13,159 bases of DNA, from NCBI GenBank assembly GCA_020442505.1, contig JAGRJZ010000086.1, positions 1 to 13,159 on the forward strand, written 5' to 3'. Below the pieces are notes generated by a model. The model did not search any database and was not told the DNA's origin. It was given only the letters and a program-made list of their open reading frames with translations. The translations under genes and the position numbers were made by a program. This stretch comes from Alphaproteobacteria bacterium (GTDB taxonomy: Bacteria > Pseudomonadota > Alphaproteobacteria > Micavibrionales > Micavibrionaceae). Shown piece by piece: positions 7,716-13,159 of the stretch (position 1 is its first letter; each line of letters begins with the position of its first letter).

Positions 7716-7901
7716 TCAGGATTCATCATCCTTCTTTTCCAATTTTCGGGACGCGGTTTCGTCTCCCTCGTCCTTCAGCCCGCGCTTGAACGCGCCGACG
7801 CCCTTGGCCAGATCGCCCATGATCCGCGGCAACTTCCCCGCTCCGAACAAAAGAAGGATCACGAGAACGATTAATAAAATCTGCCAAATACCTGGTGCCA
7901 T
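7716..7901 (-). CDS. tatA: Sec-independent translocase pore subunit TatA
   Basis: TatA oligomerises to form the transient pathway for folded twin-arginine substrates across the inner membrane. The 61-residue protein has the family layout. An N-terminal membrane helix (residues about 4-20, QILLIVLVILLLFG) is followed by the F-G-A-G-K-L-P hinge. The amphipathic helix PRIMGDLAKGVGAFKRGL comes next, and the tail is charged and ends KLEKKDDES. The ATG start at 7901 has AAGGA about nine bases upstream. It lies 15 bp after the scpB stop and directly before tatB, in the usual scpB-tatA-tatB order. Confidence 0.95.
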   Translation of the reverse strand: MAPGIWQILLIVLVILLLFGAGKLPRIMGDLAKGVGAFKRGLKDEGDETASRKLEKKDDES

Positions 7902-7916
7902 GATGTTTGTTCCTTT

Positions 7917-8519
7917 TTATACTGCCAGAGTCTCTTCTTCCTCTGTTTCCTCAAACAAATCCGCCGTCCCGGGCAAGGTCTCGACGGCCGGACGTCGGTC
8001 CAGCAATCCCGAGGCCTTTAGCTCGTCCAGCCCCGGCAGGTCGTTCATACTTTCCAGGCCGAACTGGTCCAGAAAAGCGGTTGTCGTGACCCATGTCAAG
8101 GGCCGGCCCGGGGTCTCCCGCCGCTTTCCGGGTTTGACCCAGCCAACCTCCATCAAGGCGTCAAGAGTCCCCTTATGCGTCGCAACGCCCCTTATATTCT
8201 CGATTTCCGCGCGGGTAACGGGTTGATGATAAGCGACGATCGCCAGCGTTTCCATCGCCGCGCGGGACAGTTTGCGCTGGACTTCCTTATGCACAGCCAG
8301 TGCGTCACTCAGATCGGCCGCCGTTCGAAACGCCCAGCTGCCGTCCATTTCGACCAGGTTCACCCCGCGTCCAGCATAGCGTTTCTGGAGTTCCATGAGC
8401 ATTCCGCCCAAATCGGTGTTTTCAGGCAAACGCTCCCGCATCGCAGCCATAGAAAGCGGCTCCGCGCTAGCGAAGAGCATAGCTTCGAGAAGACGAATGT
8501 CTTGGTCTTTATCGGCCAT
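7917..8519 (-). CDS. scpB: Segregation and condensation protein B, ScpB
   Basis: ScpB is the kite subunit that works with ScpA and the SMC ATPase to condense and segregate the chromosome. The 200-residue protein has tandem winged-helix folds. It opens with LLEAMLFASAEPLSMAAM (about 10-27). The signature IVAYHQPVTRAEIENIRGV is at about 94-112, and GRPLTWVTTTAFLDQFGL at about 138-155. An acidic tail ends the protein. The ATG at 8519 lies 6 bp after the stop of the LOG gene. The usual upstream partner scpA is not here; the LOG-family gene takes that place. Confidence 0.95.
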   Translation of the reverse strand: MADKDQDIRLLEAMLFASAEPLSMAAMRERLPENTDLGGMLMELQKRYAGRGVNLVEMDGSWAFRTAADLSDALAVHKEVQRKLSRAAMETLAIVAYHQPVTRAEIENIRGVATHKGTLDALMEVGWVKPGKRRETPGRPLTWVTTTAFLDQFGLESMNDLPGLDELKASGLLDRRPAVETLPGTADLFEETEEEETLAV

Positions 8520-8525
8520 CGTCCA

Positions 8526-9122
8526 TCAGATCCATTTCGACATCAGATCCTTATCCGGCGCCGGCGCGTTCAAAAGCAAGTCCGGAATCTCCGCAACCGT
8601 ATTGGCGACGACAAACTGCGCCCGGTCGCTTTCGCGGGCGAATTTTGACTCCACGATCCGGTCCACCAACGGCAAAAGCGGATCCCAGTATCCGTTAATA
8701 TTGGCGACGACGATCGGCTTGCTGTGGACGCCGAGCTGACGCCAGGTCATCACCTCGAAAAACTCGTCCAGCGTCCCCAGTCCCCCCGGTAAGATGACAA
8801 ATCCGTCAGAGAAATCCACCAGTTTTTGTTTTCGTTCATGCATCGAATCGACGATGTGTAGCGCGCTGAGCCCTTGGTGCGCTGTTTCCTTCCCGTCCAG
8901 AACCCGGGCCAGAAACTCCGGGACGACGCCGATCACATCCCCGCCGGCCGCCAGCGCAGCATCGGCCATCAGCCCCATCAGCCCGCCGGCCGCGCCGCCG
9001 TAAACCGCCGTCCATCCCCGGCGCGCCAGCAAAGCGCCCAAGTCGATAGCGGCCTGTTTGTAGACGTCGTCCACCTTGTTGGAGGAACCACAATACACGC
9101 AAACGGAAGAAATGGTCGTCAT
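8526..9122 (-). CDS. LOG-family protein (putative nucleoside-5'-monophosphate phosphoribohydrolase)
   Basis: Members of this Rossmann-like family, including plant LONELY GUY proteins, release the base from cytokinin riboside 5'-monophosphate; bacterial members may also cleave other nucleotides such as AMP. The 198-residue protein is of normal length. The family signature PGGLGTLDE is at 112-120 with catalytic Glu120. YGGAAGGLMG is at 41-50, VIGVVPEFL near 63-71 and MHERK at 94-98, all typical. The ATG has AAGGA eight bases upstream. It appears to be the first gene of the minus-strand cluster LOG-scpB-tatA-tatB-coaX-HAD, with its leader in the AT-rich spacer above 9122. Whether it makes cytokinins or salvages nucleotides cannot be decided from sequence. 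Confidence 0.92.
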   Translation of the reverse strand: MTTISSVCVYCGSSNKVDDVYKQAAIDLGALLARRGWTAVYGGAAGGLMGLMADAALAAGGDVIGVVPEFLARVLDGKETAHQGLSALHIVDSMHERKQKLVDFSDGFVILPGGLGTLDEFFEVMTWRQLGVHSKPIVVANINGYWDPLLPLVDRIVESKFARESDRAQFVVANTVAEIPDLLLNAPAPDKDLMSKWI

Positions 9123-9174
9123 TCAAGATCCTTCTTTCTGACTTTTACATGAAAACAGAAAAGTCTTTTTAAAC

Positions 9175-9204
9175 CACGAACGCACACAAATAAACACGAA
9201 TTTA
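9175..9204 (+). repeat. Three tandem decamers starting CAC(G/A)AA
   Basis: Three directly adjacent 10-base units, CACGAACGCA, CACAAATAAA and CACGAATTTA, share the CAC[GA]AA start at 9175, 9185 and 9195. They resemble the CACGAA-type decanucleotide strings scattered through intergenic regions of many environmental bacteria, but here the array is short and degenerate. The period is seen in the sequence; membership of a dispersed family is inferred. Confidence 0.5.
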
Positions 9205-9373
9205 GTTCGGTCTTTGGTAAACCGGCGCCACCCGGTACAAAACGCCGGGATAGCGCGCGTCGTATTTTTGCAATATGCGCTCAATCGCGCCGCTCCTCAT
9301 CCAAGCATTTTTAGCGAGGAAAAACAAAAGTCAGAGCAAAACCTTACACGGATTTTTAGGAAGATAATAACAA

Positions 9374-9401
9374 AAAAGCCCCCGAAAAATCGGGGGCTTT
9401 T
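9374..9401 (-). terminator. Rho-independent terminator of the autotransporter gene
   Basis: A perfect 12-bp stem (AAAAGCCCCCGA / TCGGGGGCTTTT) with a 4-base loop lies 36 bp after the autotransporter stop. Read on the minus strand the GC-rich stem is followed by a run of six T (plus-strand A at 9372-9377). This is a classic intrinsic terminator and isolates the autotransporter from the LOG operon downstream. Confidence 0.9.
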
Positions 9402-9437
9402 GATTGTCTTTTATCGGTTCTTCAACCGTACGGCAGC

Positions 9438-12400
9438 CTAGAATTTATAGGCGGCACGCAGGAAGCCGGCATGAGAATCGTAGTCTTGTTTGACTTCGAA
9501 GTCATAATTCGCCGTCAGCTCCCAGTTATCGGTGCTGTAGTATTTCACCCCGGCGCCAATGTTGAAGGTTGCCTGAGCAGGATCAAACCCTTGGGTTTTG
9601 AAGGACGTCCCAGGAGCACCCGTAAAGCTGCTCGTCGTTTCGACTTCGTCACCGATCAGGTCATAGCGTGCCCCGACACGAATCTCCGGCTCAACATAGG
9701 ATCCGTCGACATTCTCGAACAACCAGCTGGCATCCAAGCCAAGCCCCAGTTCGAAGACGCTCAGATCTTCGTTGTTCACAGCCAGGTTCGCACCACCCGC
9801 ACCGGTTTCCGTGTAGTCATCGGCGCTGTAGAAGGTGTAGTTCGCCAACACATTCGGCGTCAGGGTCGTGTTTTCACCGTATTGGTAATCACGTCCCATT
9901 TCTGCCTGAATGACGAACTGATCCGCATCGAAATCACCGTTCGCGGTCAGACCGGAAACGCCGCCGACATTGTGACGTGTCGTGTCAACGCTGTGCCAGC
10001 CATAGGCAACCATCCCGTTCAGGTAGGTATTCTCGTCCAGAGAATAATCCCCGTACAGGGTCAGCTGATAGCTGTCCACGTCGGTATCGGTCGCGTTGGC
10101 GTTGTCGGAGTCGATATTCGTATTCCCGTAGCTGAACGCCAGACCAACGATACCGTTTTCGATGACATTGGCACTGTCCAGACCAACGGCCACACCGTAC
10201 GTGTCGGAATCGTAACCATCGATCCCGTCACGGCGATCTTGAGACGCGGTTTGACCGAAGACCTGACCCCAGGCTTTCAGACCTTGGGAATGGTTCCCGG
10301 CAGCCATACCGGTCTCGGCGCTTCCGTCACGCAGAGAAGCCAGACGTTGGCTTGCAATCCCGAGAGACTGGCCAGACACCGTCATACCGGCAATCACGTG
10401 GCCACCGTCAACCGTGGCATGCGCCGCTTCCAGAACTTCGTTCACGGCGTCCGCAGAAGAAGCGGCCGCGATATTCCCCTGGATCTGGTTGATCTGGGTG
10501 TTCGTGGAAGAAGCCAGCGTCGTCACAAGAACGTTACCGACATTGGCGTTCGCCGTGTTCACAGCCGTCGAATTGATCGAATTGGCCTGAGACACCGTCA
10601 CGTCAACGTTATTCGTATCCGCTACCAGAGCGAAGTCATACAAATAAGAGTTGTCCGTTACCGTTGCGCCAGCGATCGTCGCAGCCGCGTTCCCCTGGAA
10701 GACGTCATCCAGAACGGAAGCCCCGGTCGTCAGAGGCTGAGAACCGGCCTCGACCTGGAAGTGAACCGTATCGACCGCGAGGTTAACAGCGTCACCGGAG
10801 AGCACAACGGTCCCGTTTGTCTGCGTCCCGGAGGTTTTATCGACACCGATATTCCAAGTCGTTACATCCGCGTCCGTCTGCGTTGCCGCCGTCAAGGTCT
10901 TGCCGGCGTTCACCTGAAGCGTTGCCGCGTCAGCACTCAAAGCGCCGGTCGTCGTCGCATCAGCAGCAAAAATCGCGGTCGCGTCGTCGTTAACCGTGAT
11001 GCTTGCGAGAGAAGACAGAGCCCCCGAGAACGTAACGGTCGTATCCGTCGTCGCATCCCCGACTGCCAGAATACCGTCCGTAATCGTACCGGAAACGGCC
11101 TGTGCCGTGCCATCGCCCAGGAATTGAAGGGTATCGGCATCGTTCAGCGTAATAGCATCAACGTACAGATTACCTGTCGTCGTAACGGTGTTCCCCGTCC
11201 CACCGGCAACCGTCAAGGCGCCAAGCGCTGCGGAAGACGTCCCGACATTACCTGTAAAGGCAACCGTACCGGCACTGTCAGCGATAGAGACAAGACCCTG
11301 GCCGTCCGTGCCCGTTTTAACGGCGCCGGAGACCGTGATCGTGTTACCCTGGTCGTCAATGGCCAAACCGTCATCAACGCCACTGTCGTTGATCGTCACC
11401 GTGCCGGAAATCGTCTCGTTCCCGGTGGTCCCGTCAACCGTCAGCGTCACGTTGTCGGCGATCGTTACGGCGTTCGCGACAGAGCCCGTCAACGTCCCGT
11501 CGGCCGTCGCGCTCAGCGTACCGGCACCGGTGATGTTCCCGGTAATGTCACCGCCGCCCATCGTCACCGTCCCGGCGTTGGCGATCGCGCCCGTCACCGT
11601 ATTGGCGGTCGTCGCGAAAGTCGAACCGGAACCGACAACGATATTGGTCGCCGTGAAGTTCTGGTTGGTCGTCACCGTCGTGGAACCGGAGACCGTGGCT
11701 GTATCAACGCCAGAGGTCGCCGCGCCGGACAGGGTGATCGTGTCACCGCCTGCGAAGGTAACGTTCACCGTTTCGGCGGCGCCCCCCGTAATCCCGCCGG
11801 AAATCGCCAGGCTGGTTCCGCTGAATGTCGCTGCGATCGTATCCGCACCGGAGTTATCCCCCAGAGCGATCGCCGCGGCGTTGTCGCCACTGATCGTGAT
11901 TGCCTGATCATTCCCGTCATTGTTGACGGTCCAGGTCCCGGTGTTCGTATTGTCACCGGAGAACGTCACGCCCGATGCGTGCGTGTTGGAAATCGTCAGA
12001 TCCCCGTCACCGGACACAACCCCGGCAACCGTCTGAGCAGATGTCCCGTTCAAAACCAAGGTCGCCGCGCCGTCAGCACCATCCGTTACGGCAATCCCGG
12101 CCGCCGTGATGTTGCCGCCGACCGTCAACGTCGCGTTATCCCCGGCGTCGGAGCTGTTGTTGGCGTTCGTACCGCCGGTCACCGTGACGTTACCAGAGGT
12201 CGAAATCGCCCCGGTCACCGTTACAGACGTCGCGTCACCGTTGGCGCTGGCCGTGTTTTCCGTCGCCTGAACAACGAAGTTTCCGGTCCCCAGCGTAGCC
12301 GAACCGACCGTAACGGCCAGATCCGCGCCATCGCCCGCATCCGAATCAAAGGTCACGTTCCCATCGGGCGTCGCGTTATTGTCCGTAATCGCACCAATCT

Positions 12401-12605
12401 GGGTGTTATCGCTTTCGTCAACAGCCAGGTTAAAGCCATCCAGCTCAACATTGTCGCCGGCAGTCGGCGCGTTCACCGGCGCCGTCGTCCCCCAGGTTGA
12501 GTCCCCCGTCAAGGTCAGGTCCGCCGCCTGGGCAGAACCTACAAACCCGCCGATAGCCACCACGGCCGTCCCGGCGAGAAGGGTCTTTTTAAGGTCTAAT
12601 TTCAT
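9438..12605 (-). CDS. Autotransporter-like outer-membrane protein with acidic, Lys/Arg-depleted passenger
   Basis: This is a predicted type V secreted surface protein of 1055 residues. The ATG at 12605 has an ideal AAGGAGAG ribosome site (12610-12617) and begins a Sec signal peptide with a KLDLKK n-region, a hydrophobic core, and probable cleavage after GSAQA at residue 27. Residues about 28-753 form a passenger of Gly/Ala/Thr/Asn/Asp/Val-rich repeats of the kind V-T-V-x-G-x-I-T-x-G, as expected for a stacked beta-helix. The region has only Lys430, Lys569 and Lys590, no Arg and no Cys. A helix-like linker with QINQIQGNIAAA and VNEVLEAAHATV (about 704-731) precedes the barrel. Residues about 775-1055 look like an autotransporter beta-barrel: AWGQVFG start, alternating aromatic strands, terminal AAYKF ending in Phe. 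No protease triad was recognised. It could be an S-layer-like coat or an adhesin. A strong terminator follows. Confidence 0.88.
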   Translation of the reverse strand: MKLDLKKTLLAGTAVVAIGGFVGSAQAADLTLTGDSTWGTTAPVNAPTAGDNVELDGFNLAVDESDNTQIGAITDNNATPDGNVTFDSDAGDGADLAVTVGSATLGTGNFVVQATENTASANGDATSVTVTGAISTSGNVTVTGGTNANNSSDAGDNATLTVGGNITAAGIAVTDGADGAATLVLNGTSAQTVAGVVSGDGDLTISNTHASGVTFSGDNTNTGTWTVNNDGNDQAITISGDNAAAIALGDNSGADTIAATFSGTSLAISGGITGGAAETVNVTFAGGDTITLSGAATSGVDTATVSGSTTVTTNQNFTATNIVVGSGSTFATTANTVTGAIANAGTVTMGGGDITGNITGAGTLSATADGTLTGSVANAVTIADNVTLTVDGTTGNETISGTVTINDSGVDDGLAIDDQGNTITVSGAVKTGTDGQGLVSIADSAGTVAFTGNVGTSSAALGALTVAGGTGNTVTTTGNLYVDAITLNDADTLQFLGDGTAQAVSGTITDGILAVGDATTDTTVTFSGALSSLASITVNDDATAIFAADATTTGALSADAATLQVNAGKTLTAATQTDADVTTWNIGVDKTSGTQTNGTVVLSGDAVNLAVDTVHFQVEAGSQPLTTGASVLDDVFQGNAAATIAGATVTDNSYLYDFALVADTNNVDVTVSQANSINSTAVNTANANVGNVLVTTLASSTNTQINQIQGNIAAASSADAVNEVLEAAHATVDGGHVIAGMTVSGQSLGIASQRLASLRDGSAETGMAAGNHSQGLKAWGQVFGQTASQDRRDGIDGYDSDTYGVAVGLDSANVIENGIVGLAFSYGNTNIDSDNANATDTDVDSYQLTLYGDYSLDENTYLNGMVAYGWHSVDTTRHNVGGVSGLTANGDFDADQFVIQAEMGRDYQYGENTTLTPNVLANYTFYSADDYTETGAGGANLAVNNEDLSVFELGLGLDASWLFENVDGSYVEPEIRVGARYDLIGDEVETTSSFTGAPGTSFKTQGFDPAQATFNIGAGVKYYSTDNWELTANYDFEVKQDYDSHAGFLRAAYKF

Positions 12606-12609
12606 TTTT

Positions 12610-12617
12610 CTCTCCTT
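12610..12617 (-). promoter_or_regulatory. Strong ribosome binding site of the autotransporter gene
   Basis: On the minus strand AAGGAGAG sits just upstream of the ATG at 12605. This decides the start in favour of MKLDLKK over an upstream in-frame codon near 12659, which would put 18 extra residues in front of the signal peptide. Confidence 0.8.
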
Positions 12618-12743
12618 GATTTTAGACGTTTTTAGAAAAACGGTTAAAGAAACACACAACGAAAAAACAAGCCCCGCCCCTCGAGAATCAAGGGAAAAGC
12701 CTGAAACAGGATCTTACGCGAACGATATATGCGCATCGAATTG

Positions 12744-12758
12744 TTAAAAAGGGTTTAA
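12744..12758. promoter_or_regulatory. CtrA-type binding site, TTAA-N7-TTAA
   Basis: The sequence TTAA at 12744-12747 and TTAA at 12755-12758 are separated by exactly seven bases, the consensus of the alphaproteobacterial cell-cycle regulator CtrA. On the minus strand it reads TTAAACCCTTTTTAAC and lies about 140 bp before the autotransporter ATG. A TATATC at 12724-12729 is placed so that the palindrome would overlap the -35 region, as in CtrA-activated promoters. The motif is seen directly; function is inferred. Confidence 0.5.
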
Positions 12759-12920
12759 AGATCCACACATGCCTGTCCGGAAGAATCATCAACCGTAAGG
12801 CGTATTATTTGTACCAGCTCGTCGAATCTTTGCCAACCCTTCGAAAAGGCAGAAAAAGGCAAAAGGGGAAAAAATAGAGACACCTGTCACATTTTCGCAA
12901 CACGGCAGCCCCGAGAGGAA

Positions 12921-13158
12921 TCAGGAAAGCTTGTCAAGCGCGGCGGCAAACCCGTCAAGAGATAGACGAATATCCATCTTCTGGCCGTTGCCCGCTTTGA
13001 CCTGAATCGACAGCTCGCGCCCTGCGCGCATCAGAGCGACAACGGACTCGGGCAGGTTGACGTAAGCAAAACAACCCTTCGCGGTACAGGTGCGAATATC
13101 GGCCGTAAAAGACGGACCGTCGTCGATCTGGATCGTCAACCCGCTCGGAAGTAAAATC
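12921..13158 (-). CDS. Invasion-associated locus B (IalB) family protein, 3' part only
   Basis: The last 79 or so codons of a gene running off the right edge are visible, ending in TGA at 12921-12923. The frame is open to the window end and continues upstream of a TTG at 13139, reading ILLPSG before LTIQIDDGPSF, so the TTG is not the start. The conserved Cys pair in TCTAKGCFAYV, the following VVALMRAGRELSIQV segment and the terminal SLDGFAAALDKL match the C-terminal half of IalB family proteins. These are secreted or periplasmic proteins of about 170-220 residues found widely in alphaproteobacteria, first described for Bartonella erythrocyte invasion. In non-pathogens the role is unknown, so the name does not imply virulence here. 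The autotransporter gene follows on the same strand after 315 bp. Confidence 0.85.
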   Translation of the reverse strand, partial: ILLPSGLTIQIDDGPSFTADIRTCTAKGCFAYVNLPESVVALMRAGRELSIQVKAGNGQKMDIRLSLDGFAAALDKLS

Positions 13159-13159
13159 C

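Larger units (their letters stand above)
9123..9437. other. AT-rich spacer between the LOG operon and the autotransporter gene
   Basis: This 315-bp stretch has no recognisable gene. Nearest the LOG start it holds two overlapping inverted repeats: GACTTTT/AAAAGTC at 9140-9146 and 9159-9165, and TTTCTG/CAGAAA at 9135-9140 and 9156-9161. A run of three decamers lies at 9175-9204 and the autotransporter terminator at 9374-9401. A minus-strand frame of 32 codons (ATG at 9300, stop at 9202-9204, ending RVAPVYQRPN) is GC-richer than its surroundings but lacks a ribosome site. It may be a gene remnant or chance. No convincing promoter for the LOG operon could be assigned. Confidence 0.5.
12606..12920. 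other. Control region upstream of the autotransporter gene
   Basis: This 315-bp AT-rich spacer lies between the ialB stop and the autotransporter start, and no gene was found in it. On the minus strand it carries the CtrA-like palindrome at 12744-12758. It also carries a possible -10 element TATATC at 12724-12729, four GAATC (GANTC) sites at 12685, 12783, 12824 and 12918, and a CGTTTTT/AAAAACG palindrome at 12627-12642. Near 12842-12876 is a purine-rich plus-strand tract with repeated AAAAGGCA. No clear Rho-independent terminator for ialB was seen. Confidence 0.5.

Noticed and set aside
9140..9170. A plus-strand terminator formed by GACTTTT/AAAAGTC followed by TTTTT
   Set aside because: The stem is short and AT-rich and no plus-strand gene lies upstream for it to terminate.
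9471..12500. A 1009-codon open frame on the plus strand opposite the autotransporter
   Set aside because: It is an antisense shadow caused by the repetitive, biased codons of the real gene. The predicted protein is Arg-rich low-complexity sequence with no domain, while the minus strand has a signal peptide, ribosome site, beta-barrel and terminator.
12619..12648. A TTAACC-N17-TAAAAT promoter-like pair directly upstream of the autotransporter
   Set aside because: Spacing and -10 look good, but the transcript would begin within the AAGGAGAG ribosome site, so it could not give a normally translated message.
12600..12659. An upstream start adding 18 residues to the autotransporter
   Set aside because: It would put MCVSLTVFLKTSKIKERK before a perfect Sec signal peptide and ignore the strong ribosome site serving the ATG at 12605.
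12880..12895. GACACCTGTC as a terminator or operator after ialB
   Set aside because: The stem is only 4 bp with a 2-base centre, and no GC-rich hairpin stands before the T-rich tract on the minus strand.

Overview
The window looks like a piece of an alphaproteobacterial chromosome, moderately GC-rich in genes with AT-rich spacers. The evidence is an alphaproteobacterial-type SspB, an RNase J, an scpB-tatA-tatB cluster, a coaX close to rnj, an IalB-family fragment, and a TTAA-N7-TTAA palindrome of the kind bound by the cell-cycle regulator CtrA. I cannot fix the genus from the sequence. There are no tRNA or rRNA genes, insertion sequences, CRISPR arrays or prophage genes; most of the content is housekeeping.

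Left part (1-4115). A recJ single-strand exonuclease gene enters from the left edge without its 5' end (+). It converges, with a 6-bp overlap, on a DMT/EamA-family membrane transporter gene (-). A 131-bp divergent spacer then separates the transporter from sspB (ClpXP adaptor, +), which overlaps a cytoplasmic alpha/beta hydrolase gene by 4 bp (+).

Central part (4121-9122), all on the minus strand and probably one or two transcripts. In transcription order: a LOG-family nucleotide phosphoribohydrolase, scpB (chromosome condensation), tatA and tatB (twin-arginine export), coaX (pantothenate kinase, coenzyme A synthesis), a HAD-family phosphatase and rnj (RNase J). The first six genes are packed with gaps of 0-32 bp or small overlaps. 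A 178-bp spacer precedes rnj. The usual neighbours scpA and tatC are missing from their expected places, so this looks like two conserved alphaproteobacterial clusters joined together.

Right part (9123-13159). A 315-bp AT-rich spacer carries a small tandem decamer repeat, alternative hairpins and a strong Rho-independent terminator. The terminator serves a large 1055-residue autotransporter-like surface protein (-). Its passenger of about 725 residues contains only three lysines and no arginine or cysteine. Its 315-bp upstream spacer holds the CtrA-like site, four GANTC (CcrM-type) sites and a small palindrome near the ribosome binding site. The 3' end of an ialB-family gene (-) closes the window.

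The most unusual elements are the base-depleted acidic autotransporter with its possible cell-cycle control region, the rearranged scpB-tat-coaX-rnj neighbourhood with an AT-rich HAD gene inside it, and the decamer repeat beside an unexplained short reading frame.
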